59,717 nucleotides of DNA, taken from NCBI GenBank assembly GCA_015067895.1, contig SVLP01000012.1:1-59717 (forward strand), given 5' to 3'. This DNA is from Oscillospiraceae bacterium (GTDB taxonomy: Bacteria > Bacillota_A > Clostridia > Oscillospirales > Oscillospiraceae). The notes beneath the pieces were generated by a model. It searched no databases. It was not told the DNA's origin and saw nothing but the letters and a program-made list of their open reading frames with translations. Of the stretch, positions 15,355 through 24,020 are shown piece after piece (position 1 is the first letter of the stretch; each line of letters begins with the position of its first letter). Position numbers and translations under genes: made by a program.

Positions 15355-15874
15355 GTATCTGCTGGAGCGGGAGGTCGAGCAGGTGCTTGACCTCCTGACC
15401 CATGAGAACCGGCTGGTGATGCGGACGCTGCTGCACACCGGGCTCAGAATCGGGGACGCGCTCCAGCTCAGGCCGGAGCAGCTGAAACCCAATTTCTGGA
15501 TTACGGAGCAGAAGACCGGGAAGCGGCGGCAGGTCGGGCTGCCTGAACCGCTGCTGTCCGATCTGCGCGGCAGCGCAGACGGACAGTGGGTGTTTCCCGG
15601 CGCGAAGCCGGGGAAACACCGAACCAGACAAGCGGTGTGGAAAGACGTCAAGCGGGCGGCACAGGCCGCACGGTTAACCGTGAATGCTGCGCCACACAGT
15701 GCCCGCAAGGTTTACGCGGTGAAGCTGCTTGAGAAGTACGGCGACATCGAGCGCGTCAGGCGCGCGCTGAACCACGGCGGTATCGAGGTCACCCTGATCT
15801 ATGCCATGGCTGACAAGCGGCTGAGCGCGAAGGGCCGCAGGCGGCGCAGCAAGCCGGGCCGGAAAAAGGCTTGA
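15344..15874 (+). CDS. Minimal tyrosine integrase (catalytic domain only)
   Basis: About 176 residues, half the usual size. The catalytic residues are visible: Arg in TGLRIGDAL, Lys in QKTGKRRQVGL, HxxR in HSARKVYAV, His in LNHGGIEVT, and Tyr in LIYAMAD. The N-terminal arm- and core-binding domain is missing. The likely start is TTG 15344, overlapping the preceding gene by 11 nt; no ATG is available at the right place. The basic tail (KGRRRRSKPGRKKA) may add DNA binding. Last gene of the rep operon. Confidence 0.8.
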   Translation: MRTEYLLEREVEQVLDLLTHENRLVMRTLLHTGLRIGDALQLRPEQLKPNFWITEQKTGKRRQVGLPEPLLSDLRGSADGQWVFPGAKPGKHRTRQAVWKDVKRAAQAARLTVNAAPHSARKVYAVKLLEKYGDIERVRRALNHGGIEVTLIYAMADKRLSAKGRRRRSKPGRKKA

Positions 15875-15971
15875 CAATTGCGCCCGGTTGTGGTAGGTTT
15901 GTGTCGAGGGAGGTGGATGCACCTCGGCAAACGAAACAAAACCATAATTTTGTGGGCCGTATGGCCCGGAT

Positions 15972-16048
15972 GCGTTCGTTGGGGGCCTACCCCCAGCGAG
16001 TTTAATTGGCCTCCAACGAACGCAACAAAATTAAAATTTTGTTGCGTT
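15972..16048. repeat. Right-end inverted repeats of the integrated element
   Basis: 16019-16048 is AACGCAACAAAATT-AA-AATTTTGTTGCGTT, a perfect 14-bp inverted repeat with a 2-bp centre, using the same arm as the left end. Just before it, GCGTTCGTTGG (about 15972) and CCAACGAACGC (about 16013) form another long hairpin. GGAGCCCCCAAAT at the left end (about 12462) recurs here as its complement ATTTGGGGGCTCC (about 16053). The element therefore ends here, right before the Xer gene. Confidence 0.6.
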
Positions 16049-16120
16049 GGTTATTTGGGGGCTCCAGATGGAGCACCACGCACCCGTCAACCCAAGCCTG
16101 CCCTTTTGGAGGTCGATCCT

Positions 16121-17125
16121 ATGCGAAAATATGCGGACTGTCCCACCGTTCTGCGGGACTTTTTGAGCTATCATGAAAATATCAAGGCCCAGTCTCCCCG
16201 AACCATCCAGGAGTACTATCTGGACATGCGGATGTTCCTGCGGTTTATGAAGCTGATGCGCGCCGGGCAAAGCCTGAGCGTGCCCTTCGAGGACATCGAC
16301 ATCCGGGACATCGACCTGGACTTTGTGGCGAGCATCACCACATCCGATGTCTACGAATTTCTCTCCTGGCTGGCCAACGACCGCACCACCGATCCCGACG
16401 CGCCTGCATCCCAGCGCGGTATCGAGGCTGCGGCCCGTGCCCGGAAGCTGTCGGCCCTTAAATCCTTTTACAAATACCTGACGGTACGCACCAAGCAGCT
16501 GGAGGAAAATCCCGTTGCCGACTTGGAATACCCCAAGCTCCGCCGGAGCCTGCCGCGGTATCTGACCCTGGAGCAGTCCGCCGCACTGCTCAGTGCCGTC
16601 TCCGGCCCCAACGAAAAGCGGGACTATGCGATATTGATGATCTTCCTCAACTGCGGCATCCGGCGCAGCGAGCTGGTGGGACTGAATCTCAGCGATGTCT
16701 ACGAGGATCGTCTGCGGGTCGTGGGCAAGGGCAACAAGGAACGCTTCGTCTATTTCGGTACCCCCTGCCGCAACGCCATCGATGCCTACCTTGTCGAACG
16801 CAACAAAAAAGTGCTCACCGACAACCGAGCCCTCTTCGGCTCCCGGAACGGTCAGCGCATTAGCGTCACCGCCGTCCACCGCCTGGTGAAAAAAGCCCTG
16901 ACCCAGGCAGGTCTGGACGCGGAGCAGTTCTCCGCCCACAAGCTCCGTCACACCGCCGCCACGCTGATGCTCTCCGGCGGCGTGGATGTGAAAACCGTCC
17001 AGGAGGTTCTGGGTCACGAGAACCTGAACACCACCCAGATCTACACCCACATCGAATCCACCGAGCTCAAAATCGCCGCCGAGGCCAATCCCATCACCAG
17101 ACTGGACTTGACAAAAGACAGCTAA
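16121..17125 (+). CDS. XerC/D-type tyrosine recombinase
   Basis: A 334-residue recombinase of the Xer size class with an N-terminal SAM-like core-binding domain (about 1-150) and a complete catalytic set: Arg in CGIRRSELV, Lys in GKGNKERF, HKLRHTA, GHENLNT and Tyr in TTQIYTH. The start ATG 16121 follows TGGAGG; the frame is open 81 codons upstream through the element end, but without protein character. It is longer than XerD at 26963 by about 40 residues. It may be the chromosomal XerC partner or a recombinase the neighbouring element uses. Confidence 0.85.
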   Translation: MRKYADCPTVLRDFLSYHENIKAQSPRTIQEYYLDMRMFLRFMKLMRAGQSLSVPFEDIDIRDIDLDFVASITTSDVYEFLSWLANDRTTDPDAPASQRGIEAAARARKLSALKSFYKYLTVRTKQLEENPVADLEYPKLRRSLPRYLTLEQSAALLSAVSGPNEKRDYAILMIFLNCGIRRSELVGLNLSDVYEDRLRVVGKGNKERFVYFGTPCRNAIDAYLVERNKKVLTDNRALFGSRNGQRISVTAVHRLVKKALTQAGLDAEQFSAHKLRHTAATLMLSGGVDVKTVQEVLGHENLNTTQIYTHIESTELKIAAEANPITRLDLTKDS

Positions 17126-17139
17126 ATATTGTACAATAT
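17108..17139 (+). promoter_or_regulatory. Promoter with palindromic operator before the XRE gene
   Basis: TTGACA (17108-17113), 18-bp spacer, TACAAT (17132-17137). A perfect 14-bp palindrome ATATTGTACAATAT (17126-17139) covers the -10 box. The promoter overlaps the end of the xer gene. The XRE regulator just downstream is the obvious candidate to bind it as a dimer and repress itself. Confidence 0.6.
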
Positions 17140-17183
17140 CCCGGATGCAACCAATAGTTGACAGAGAAATGAGTTGAAATGTT

Positions 17184-17564
17184 ATGAATTTAGGTGATCG
17201 AATCGTCGCGCTCCGAAAAGATCGGAACATCTCCCAGGGCGACCTTGCCAAACGTCTCAATGTCTCCCGCCAGGCTGTGAGCAAATGGGAGCAGGGTCTG
17301 AGCTCCCCCGACACCGTCAAGCTCATCCAGCTGGCCCAGATCCTGGAGACGGAGGTCGAATACCTGGCCACCGGAAACAAGCCCGAGCCCTCCTCCGTCG
17401 TCCTTAACGTGGTGGAGACCGTGGAGCGGGTCGAGGAAAAGGTCGTGGTCAAGGAGGTCATCCGCCATGTCCGCCGCAAGCCCGTGAAGAAGAACCCCAT
17501 CGACTACTGGCTGGTGGGCGGCCTGGGCTTTGTCTTGGGAATCCTCGTGGGGCTTATCTTTTGA
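17184..17564 (+). CDS. Membrane-anchored XRE-family regulator
   Basis: A 126-residue protein. Residues 5-60 are a helix-turn-helix domain (LRKDRNISQGDLAKRLNVSRQAVSKWE), followed by a V/E/K-rich linker and a C-terminal membrane helix (WLVGGLGFVLGILVGLIF). The arrangement suggests a DNA-binding domain held at the membrane, a common design in clostridial small regulators. Targets unknown, but a palindrome overlaps its own promoter. Confidence 0.85.
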   Translation: MNLGDRIVALRKDRNISQGDLAKRLNVSRQAVSKWEQGLSSPDTVKLIQLAQILETEVEYLATGNKPEPSSVVLNVVETVERVEEKVVVKEVIRHVRRKPVKKNPIDYWLVGGLGFVLGILVGLIF

Positions 17565-17613
17565 GTCGATAGTTGACAGTGGATAGTTGATCGTTAATTC
17601 AGGAGGTTTTGAT

Positions 17614-17940
17614 ATGTTTTCATTTTTCAAGAAGAAAGCCGTTGATGCTTCTGATGCGGAAAACATTGCTTTTTCTGCAATCATGACGCTGTTGAGCGAG
17701 AATGATATCCTGGAGTTGGAGCTGCTCCACAACGGAGCAGTCTTGAAGATCGGTGTCAGTTCAGACTATGACCACCGCAGCAAGCCGGAATACTTCGACA
17801 AACGATATTACATCGGAGAAACGGAGTACCTCTCCCCTGCCGAGTTCTCCCGTGCCTTTGCATCACTGTCCACCCAGACCATGCAAACCGTCCTGCGCAT
17901 CGACGGCGCAGCACCGAAACATTATCACTTTGATCGATAA
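17614..17940 (+). CDS. Small hypothetical protein
   Basis: A 108-residue protein beginning MFSFFKKKAVD, with AGGAGG 5 nt upstream, so ATG 17614 is preferred over an upstream start. It contains an alpha/beta pattern with FDKRYYIGETEYLSPAEFSRAF. No family recognised. A strong terminator follows. Confidence 0.65.
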   Translation: MFSFFKKKAVDASDAENIAFSAIMTLLSENDILELELLHNGAVLKIGVSSDYDHRSKPEYFDKRYYIGETEYLSPAEFSRAFASLSTQTMQTVLRIDGAAPKHYHFDR

Positions 17941-17946
17941 AACCAA

Positions 17947-17985
17947 CAGGCACCGCCGCGGCGGTGCCTGTATCTCTTTTTTCTT
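17947..17985 (+). terminator. Terminator after the 17614 gene
   Basis: CAGGCACCGCC / GGCGGTGCCTG with a very short loop, followed by CTCTTTTTTC. Confidence 0.8.
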
Positions 17986-18043
17986 CTCGGTGCAAAAATA
18001 AGCCTTCTCCGTGCGTCTATTGAAGTGAAAGGAGGTACATTCC

Positions 18044-18583
18044 ATGACACAAATCGAGCAATTACTGATCCGGCGGGACGAGCGTGCCTTGGAGCTTCTG
18101 AAGCAGGAATACGGCACCTACTGCCGCACGATCCTCTACAGCCTGCTGCGCTGCGAATCCAAAACGGACGAGGCTATGAATGATCTGTGGCTCCGGATCT
18201 GGAGCTGCGATCCCCCGCCCTCACCCGTGAGCTGGAAGGCCTATCTGGCCCGAACGGCCCGGAATCTGGGCATCGATTACATCCGCAGGGATCACACGCG
18301 CATCGCCGGAACTGCTGTCATCGAGGAGCTGAGCCACTGTCTACCCGATCCGAAATGGGAGGATCGAATGGACATGGAGGATCTGCGTGGGCTTCTGAAT
18401 GACTTCGTCAGAGCACTGGGTGACGAGGAACGGCAGGTGTTTCTCCTGCGTTACTGGTATGGCGCAAACGCCGCCGAGATCGCCGCCGAACGCCGCTGCT
18501 CCCAGGCCAGGATCAACAGCATGCTCTGGCGCATTCGAAAACGACTGAGAACCTATCTGCTAAAGGAGGGCTATGAAGTATGA
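18044..18583 (+). CDS. ECF-type RNA polymerase sigma factor
   Basis: A 179-residue sigma-70 family protein with region 2 (DEAMNDLWLRIWS, then ARTARNLGIDYIRRDH) and region 4 (ALGDEERQVFLLRYWYGANAAEIA). The stop overlaps the start of the next gene (ATGA), which encodes its probable membrane regulator. ATG 18044 follows AAAGGAGG. Confidence 0.88.
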   Translation: MTQIEQLLIRRDERALELLKQEYGTYCRTILYSLLRCESKTDEAMNDLWLRIWSCDPPPSPVSWKAYLARTARNLGIDYIRRDHTRIAGTAVIEELSHCLPDPKWEDRMDMEDLRGLLNDFVRALGDEERQVFLLRYWYGANAAEIAAERRCSQARINSMLWRIRKRLRTYLLKEGYEV

Positions 18584-19716
18584 ACGGAATGAAACTATTT
18601 GAAGCACTCTCCGGGCTGGACGACGATCTGATCCTGACCCAGACCCAGGAGCCTCCCGTCCGTATCCATCGGCGTCTGCGGCGGCTCCTGATCGCGGCAG
18701 CAGCCGCCGTACTGCTGTCCATCACTGCTCTGGGGATCGCCCAGGGCAGCGGGCGGATCGATCTTCAGGAGCTGGACGGCCAAACGATCCTTTCCTTCCG
18801 CGCCTTGGATATCTTTCCCGTGGAGGTCGGCGGATGGTATCCCACGCAGCTCCCCGACGGTTATGAGGTGTATTTCATCGGCGACAACGCTGACAACACC
18901 CAGACCATCAACTTCACCAACGGTGAAGTTGGGTATCTTCAGCTGTGCTTCGGCGAGGTCAAACAGATGCCCGATTACACCCTCTCGGAGGATGCCGCGC
19001 TGCAAAACATCCGAATTGGGGAGCACGACGCGCTTCTGTCCAAAGCGATATTTGAGAAAACGGCTCTGCGCGGCGGGCACGTCGTCACATTGCAGATCCA
19101 CACGGACGGACTCTTCTGGATCGACAGCCAGAACAGGCTGGCCTATGCCCTGCGCTATCAGGGTGAGGATCCCCTGGATCTGATCCCGATCGCGGAAAGC
19201 ATTGCCCCCACCGAAGCCCTGTCCCCCACCTATCAGGATTTTGCCAAAGCCGCCACAGTAAAGCTGGGCGACTATGCACCCACATGGCTGCCGGAGGGCT
19301 ACCAGTTCGTCTCCCTCCATGGAAATCCAGTCAATCCCCTGATGCACCCGGAGGAGCAGGGCCACGTGCGCAAGGTCTATCAAAACGCGGAGCATTACCG
19401 GATCGATCTGTTCTACGAGTATCTGCCTGACGGCTCCGCCAGTGTCACGGATGTGGATCCCGCGCTGCTGACCGCGACACCCGCCCGCGTGGGAGATCTT
19501 GATGCCGTCTGCTACACTTCCGTGGACGGGACGGCTTATGCTGTCGTATGGCAGCGGGAGGACGCCGTCGGGATCCCCCTGACCTTCACCCTCCGATGTA
19601 ATTCCGTCTCCAGTGGAGAATATGTCACCATGGAGGAGCTTCTGAAAATTGCGGAAAGCGTGACGCTATTGACTCCCGCCAATACTGCCGCCTTCGATCT
19701 CAGTATCTACCCATAA
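18580..19716 (+). CDS. Putative anti-sigma / DUF4367-type membrane protein
   Basis: A 378-residue protein with a short cytoplasmic N-terminus (about 1-42), one membrane helix (LLIAAAAAVLLSITALGIA, about 44-62) and a large outer part. The outer part holds two similar units, each with the (Y/W)PTxLPxGY motif (GGWYPTQLPDGYEV and DYAPTWLPEGYQF), as in DUF4367 domains. Four-nt overlap with the sigma gene. By position and topology it should bind and restrain the sigma factor and sense something outside; the signal is unknown. Confidence 0.75.
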   Translation: MNGMKLFEALSGLDDDLILTQTQEPPVRIHRRLRRLLIAAAAAVLLSITALGIAQGSGRIDLQELDGQTILSFRALDIFPVEVGGWYPTQLPDGYEVYFIGDNADNTQTINFTNGEVGYLQLCFGEVKQMPDYTLSEDAALQNIRIGEHDALLSKAIFEKTALRGGHVVTLQIHTDGLFWIDSQNRLAYALRYQGEDPLDLIPIAESIAPTEALSPTYQDFAKAATVKLGDYAPTWLPEGYQFVSLHGNPVNPLMHPEEQGHVRKVYQNAEHYRIDLFYEYLPDGSASVTDVDPALLTATPARVGDLDAVCYTSVDGTAYAVVWQREDAVGIPLTFTLRCNSVSSGEYVTMEELLKIAESVTLLTPANTAAFDLSIYP

Positions 19717-19724
19717 ACAAACCA

Positions 19725-19755
19725 GGCACCGCCACGGCGGTGCCACTTTTTATTT
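19725..19755 (+). terminator. Terminator after the DUF4367-type gene
   Basis: GGCACCGCC / GGCGGTGCC with a 2-nt loop, then ACTTTTTATTT. It is nearly the same hairpin as the one at 17947. Confidence 0.75.
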
Positions 19756-19760
19756 ATACA

Positions 19761-19789
19761 TTGACCACCCGAACAAATGTTGGTATAAT
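19761..19789 (+). promoter_or_regulatory. radA promoter
   Basis: TTGACC (19761-19766), 17-bp spacer, TATAAT (19784-19789), close to the sigma-A consensus, 44 nt before the radA ATG. Confidence 0.8.
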
Positions 19790-19832
19790 AGCCTTAACTT
19801 TCCATTTTCAACTTTCAACTGAGGTAATCACT

Positions 19833-21194
19833 ATGGCCAAACAAAAAACCGTCTTTTTCTGCACCGCCTGCGGCAACGAGAGCCCCAAATGGCAGGGCCG
19901 GTGCTCTGCCTGCGGCGCGTGGAACACCCTGCAGGAGCATATCGAAAAGCCCGTGGCCCCCGGCCGGGCCAAGTCCGCCCCCGTGGGCATGAGCCGCGTT
20001 CCCAAGAGGCTCAGCCAGGTGGACTCCGGCGATGAGATCCGCTTCCTCACCGGCATGGGCGAGCTGGACAGAGTTCTCGGCGGCGGCGCGGTGGAGGGCA
20101 GCCTGGTGCTCGTCGGCGGTGCCCCCGGCATCGGCAAATCCACCCTGCTCCTTCAGATCTGCGCCCACATCTGCGCAGGCCGACGGGTACTCTACGTCTC
20201 CGGCGAGGAGTCCGAGCGGCAGCTGAAGCTCCGGGCGGAGCGGCTGGGCGTTGACTCCGAGGAGCTCTTCATCCTCTCCGAGACCCGCATGAGCGAGGTG
20301 CTGGCGGCGGTGGAATCCGTCAAGCCGGACATCCTCATCGCCGACTCCATCCAGACCCTCTACAATGAGACCAACGAGTCCTCCCCCGGCTCCGTGAGCC
20401 AGGTCAAGGACTGCACCATGAGCCTGATGACGGTGTGCAAGCAGGAGGGGCTGACGGTCTTCGTCGTCGGCCACATCAACAAGGACGGAGCCATCGCCGG
20501 CCCCAAGGTCTTAGAGCACATGGTGGACTGTGTCCTCCTCTTCGAGGGTGACCAGCATTCGAGCTACCGGCTCCTCCGGGCTGTGAAGAACCGCTTCGGC
20601 TCCACCAACGAGATCGGCGTCTTCGAGATGATCGACTCCGGCCTCATCGAGGTGCCGAACCCCAGCAAAATGCTCCTGCAGGGCCGTCCGGAGAACGCCC
20701 CCGGCTCCTGCGTGGCCTGCGTCATGGAGGGCAGCCGCCCGGTTCTGGCGGAGATTCAGGCTCTCGTGACGAAAACCAGCTTCAATGTCCCCCGGCGGGC
20801 CGCCGACGGCTTCGACTTCAACCGTGCAGTGCTGATGATGGCGGTGGCGGAGAAGCGGGGCGGACTGGCTCTTGGCACCTTCGACGCCTACATCAACGTA
20901 GTGGGCGGCCTGCGCCTGGACGAGCCTGCGGCAGACCTGCCCCTGATCCTGGCGGTGGCGTCGGTCTACCGGGACAGGCCCATCCCCGGCACCCTGGCCG
21001 CCATCGGCGAGGTGGGCCTGACGGGCGAGATCCGGGCCGTGAACCACCTGTCCCAGCGGCTCCAGGAGGTCAGCCGCCTGGGCTTCAAGCAGTGCGTCAT
21101 CCCCCGCTACGGCTCCGACAAGGTGGAGGTGCCGGAGGGGCTGGAGGTCTTCCGGGTAAGGAATATCCGGGAAGCCATTGAGTTTGCGCTGTAA
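19833..21194 (+). CDS. radA: DNA repair protein RadA (Sms)
   Basis: Branch-migration helicase of homologous recombination, 453 residues. An N-terminal C4 zinc finger (FFCTACG, then RCSACGAW) is followed by a RecA-like core with Walker A GGAPGIGKST, the RadA-specific KNRFGS motif and a C-terminal Lon-protease-like domain (DEPAADLPLILAVASV, GEVGLTGEIRAV). ATG 19833 is the family start; the 31 extra upstream codons contain the promoter. Confidence 0.96.
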   Translation: MAKQKTVFFCTACGNESPKWQGRCSACGAWNTLQEHIEKPVAPGRAKSAPVGMSRVPKRLSQVDSGDEIRFLTGMGELDRVLGGGAVEGSLVLVGGAPGIGKSTLLLQICAHICAGRRVLYVSGEESERQLKLRAERLGVDSEELFILSETRMSEVLAAVESVKPDILIADSIQTLYNETNESSPGSVSQVKDCTMSLMTVCKQEGLTVFVVGHINKDGAIAGPKVLEHMVDCVLLFEGDQHSSYRLLRAVKNRFGSTNEIGVFEMIDSGLIEVPNPSKMLLQGRPENAPGSCVACVMEGSRPVLAEIQALVTKTSFNVPRRAADGFDFNRAVLMMAVAEKRGGLALGTFDAYINVVGGLRLDEPAADLPLILAVASVYRDRPIPGTLAAIGEVGLTGEIRAVNHLSQRLQEVSRLGFKQCVIPRYGSDKVEVPEGLEVFRVRNIREAIEFAL

Positions 21195-21207
21195 GGAGGA
21201 CTCACCC

Positions 21208-22047
21208 ATGCTTGACGAAAAAATCCAATCCGAACTGATCGCCAAGGGCCGCGCGTTCACCCACGGCTACCTGGAAAATGACCCCTACGAGGAGCTCTTT
21301 GAATCCGACCAGGAGCGCAAGCTCCCCCAACCGCCCCTGGTGAAGCCCGCCATGCGCGGCGAGGACGCCCGGACTCCCCTGCCCAGAGATTTTGAAGCGC
21401 TGGAAATGAAAAACGACCTTCTCCCCCTGATCCGCGACCGCCGCAGTGCCCGGATCTACACAGGCGGGGAGATGACCCTTTTGCAGCTGAGCTTCCTCCT
21501 CTGGGCCACCCAGGGCGTGAAAAAGCTCCGGGGCAGGAAATACGCCACATTACGCACCGTCCCCTGCGGCGGCGCGCGGCACGAATTCGAGACCTACCTG
21601 ATCGTCCGCCGCGTGGCGGGACTGCGCCCCGGCGCGTACCATTACCTGCCGATGGAGCACACCCTGGAATACCTGCACCCCATCGCAGACCCGGAACAGG
21701 CCATCACCGATTCCCTCTGCGGCCAGAGCTGGGCGGCGAAAGCCAACGTGGTCTTCTACTGGTCGATGGTGCCCTACCGGGCCGAGTGGCGGTACGGCAT
21801 CTACGCCCACCGCATCGCCCTGATCGACGCCGGGCACATCGGACAAAACCTGTATTTGGCCTGTACAGGCCTGAATTTGGGCACCTGCGCCATCGGAGCC
21901 TTCTCCGATCCCATCTGCAATACACTCTTCGGCTTAGACGGCGTGGAGGAATACATCGTCTATACCGCCCCGGTCGGCACCGTAAGGGAGCAGGATACCG
22001 CCGAAGAAGCCGCATTTTACAGCTTTGTGGAGGATGAGGGCTTATGA
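21208..22047 (+). CDS. SagB-type nitroreductase family protein
   Basis: A 279-residue FMN-binding oxidoreductase-like protein. RDRRSARIYTGGEMTLLQLSFLLWATQG is the flavin-phosphate motif of nitroreductases, RTVPCGGARHEFETYLIV the following strand, and GHIGQNLYLACTGLNLGTCAIG the conserved C-terminal helix. These features resemble the SagB subgroup. No azoline-precursor peptide gene is seen nearby, so a general reductase is more likely. ATG 21208 follows AAGGAGGA, 14 nt after radA. Confidence 0.85.
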   Translation: MLDEKIQSELIAKGRAFTHGYLENDPYEELFESDQERKLPQPPLVKPAMRGEDARTPLPRDFEALEMKNDLLPLIRDRRSARIYTGGEMTLLQLSFLLWATQGVKKLRGRKYATLRTVPCGGARHEFETYLIVRRVAGLRPGAYHYLPMEHTLEYLHPIADPEQAITDSLCGQSWAAKANVVFYWSMVPYRAEWRYGIYAHRIALIDAGHIGQNLYLACTGLNLGTCAIGAFSDPICNTLFGLDGVEEYIVYTAPVGTVREQDTAEEAAFYSFVEDEGL

Positions 22048-22886
22048 TCGAAGTCCTGTTCACTGAAAGCGCGGCGGGCTCCATACTGAGCGCCAGGCAG
22101 GTGGAGTGGAATACCCGTATTTCCGCAAAAATCGACCATCAAATGGAGGAAAACCATCGCAATGTCGTCTGTTTTCCCCTGAGCTTGAGCATGGGTGACC
22201 TTTCCGATCCCCTTTCCGACCACCGGGCCGCTTTCATCCAGTCCATGGTACTGATCCCCGGCTCAGACTTCTCCAACATCGGACAAACCGAGGTCAGCAC
22301 CGCCCGGGAAAGCCTTGAAAAAGTCCTCGCCGCCATCGAAGACGGTCAGCCCATCCGTATCTGGTACAGCCAGAATCCCGACGAGCTCTGCGGCCTGTTC
22401 CATCTGCTGACCATTCTGCCCGCAAACGCGGATATCCGTGTGGTGGAGCTGCCCCGGTACGAGGTGCACGAGAACACCCTCCTCAGCTATTCGGGCTGGG
22501 GTGAGGTGAATCCCATGGAGCTGGGCTCCCTCCAGCGGCTGGAGTGGCCCCTGACGGCCATAGAACGCCGTTATTTCGCGAATATGTGGCGGGAGCTGCA
22601 GCGGGAAAACGGCCCCCTCCGGGCCGTCATCAACGGCAGGCTCTGCACCGTGGGCACGGATTTTTACGACCATTTCATCCTCCGGGAGCTTCAAAAGCAG
22701 CCCTCCGAGTTCCACGAAGCCCGCCTGATCGGCGAGATCCTGGGCCGATACCAGTTGGGAATCAGTGACTCCCTCATCGCCCTGCGCATCGAGGACTTCA
22801 TTTCCCGGGGAATGCTGGAGCCCATCACCCAGCCCGGAGAGGATCGCCCCATTTACCACCGGTATTTACGAAAGGTGAAGCTATGA
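22044..22886 (+). CDS. DUF1835/DUF3658-type protein
   Basis: A 280-residue protein. It starts MIEVLFTESAAGSI and carries IRIWYSQNPDELCGLFHLLTIL, typical of DUF1835 proteins. The C-terminal half (TAIERRYFANMWRELQRENGPLR, ILRELQ, LRIEDFISRGMLEPI) matches the DUF3658 helical domain. It overlaps the nitroreductase stop and the next start by 4 nt each, so four genes here are coupled. Function not known. Confidence 0.75.
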   Translation: MIEVLFTESAAGSILSARQVEWNTRISAKIDHQMEENHRNVVCFPLSLSMGDLSDPLSDHRAAFIQSMVLIPGSDFSNIGQTEVSTARESLEKVLAAIEDGQPIRIWYSQNPDELCGLFHLLTILPANADIRVVELPRYEVHENTLLSYSGWGEVNPMELGSLQRLEWPLTAIERRYFANMWRELQRENGPLRAVINGRLCTVGTDFYDHFILRELQKQPSEFHEARLIGEILGRYQLGISDSLIALRIEDFISRGMLEPITQPGEDRPIYHRYLRKVKL

Positions 22887-23164
22887 TCGAACAGGATGAT
22901 TGGCGGCTTCTGAGTGTCGACGACGATCTGAAGCACAAGTACATCAACCCGACGGACGGCGAGGAGCTTGGGCTCCACGCCCCCTACCTGACCCACTGCG
23001 CCTTTTGCTGGACGCAGGTGCGCCACACCCGGCATCAGTGGTGGTTTCTTCCCACAGACCTGTCCTGCTGCATCTGCGAGAAATGCTATCATGATTTCAG
23101 GGAGCTGTTTCAGTGGAGAGAGCTGGACGGCTGGGACATCGAATGGGAGCCAACGAAAGGATAA
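22883..23164 (+). CDS. Small cysteine-rich protein
   Basis: A 93-residue protein with two Cys pairs (CAFCW and CICEKC) that could form a zinc ribbon. It overlaps the preceding gene (ATGA) and is followed 3 nt later by the next. No family recognised. Confidence 0.6.
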   Translation: MIEQDDWRLLSVDDDLKHKYINPTDGEELGLHAPYLTHCAFCWTQVRHTRHQWWFLPTDLSCCICEKCYHDFRELFQWRELDGWDIEWEPTKG

Positions 23165-23167
23165 GCA

Positions 23168-23938
23168 ATGAGAACATGGAATGCCCATTACCGCGACGAA
23201 TTCCACGACGAGGATATCGTCATCACAAATGAGGAAGCGGACAAGTATGACAACCTGACCTTCACCATCGACGGCATCACCTTCCAGAGCGGTGACATCA
23301 GCAGCTTTGAGCTGAAAGATCCGTCCCAGGCTGAGCAGGCCCGGAGCCGATTCCATCTGGTGAAATGGGGCGGTCATATGGCAGAGATCAACCATACCAG
23401 CCCCTATACCTACAGCTTGCAGCGGTATTCTCTGGATGTCCAGATCCCCCTTCGGGTCATCCGTACCGCAGACAGCTCCGAAACCGAGGGCATCCTGCAC
23501 GTCGGATACCGCTTGCTGCCCCACGACATGGAAACGTCCCAGGTTCGCGCCTATTGTGACGATCAGCGGGTCTGGTGGGACGATCAGGTGGTCACAGACT
23601 TTCGTCTGACCGTGGACGGCGAGGAATTCTCCGTCCCCTGCGAGGATCTGTGGTTCGACACCAATTTACAGGAGCTGTGCCGGATGATCGAACCGAGGTA
23701 TCAGCTCCGCTGCTGCTACACCTGCCAGTGGTCGGACTATTCCCCCTATGGCTCCGACGATTTTGGAACCATGCTCTGTTACCGGGCCCACAAGGATGTG
23801 TATCTCAAGGTCAATGACAAGCGTGATTACTTTGAGCTTCTGGAAGCTCTGCCCTGCGAGCAGCGGCAGGAAACTTACCATTGCTCTGATTTTGCGCCAA
23901 GGGATCAGTGCGCAGGCTACCGGGGCCTTCTGAAATAA
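23168..23938 (+). CDS. Hypothetical protein, DUF6304-like
   Basis: A 256-residue, beta-rich protein. Notable are ITFTIDGITF-type N-terminal strands and a C-terminal CCYTCQWSDYSPYGSDDFGTMLCYR motif with several cysteines. I tentatively recall this pattern from DUF6304 proteins, but cannot confirm. Fourth gene of the 21.2-23.9 kb coupled run. Confidence 0.6.
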   Translation: MRTWNAHYRDEFHDEDIVITNEEADKYDNLTFTIDGITFQSGDISSFELKDPSQAEQARSRFHLVKWGGHMAEINHTSPYTYSLQRYSLDVQIPLRVIRTADSSETEGILHVGYRLLPHDMETSQVRAYCDDQRVWWDDQVVTDFRLTVDGEEFSVPCEDLWFDTNLQELCRMIEPRYQLRCCYTCQWSDYSPYGSDDFGTMLCYRAHKDVYLKVNDKRDYFELLEALPCEQRQETYHCSDFAPRDQCAGYRGLLK

Positions 23939-24020
23939 GGATTCATGATAACTTCCGAAAATCGCTGTAACATCCGTCCTACAAAACGGTATTACACTGA
24001 TGAAGGAAGGAGGATCACCC

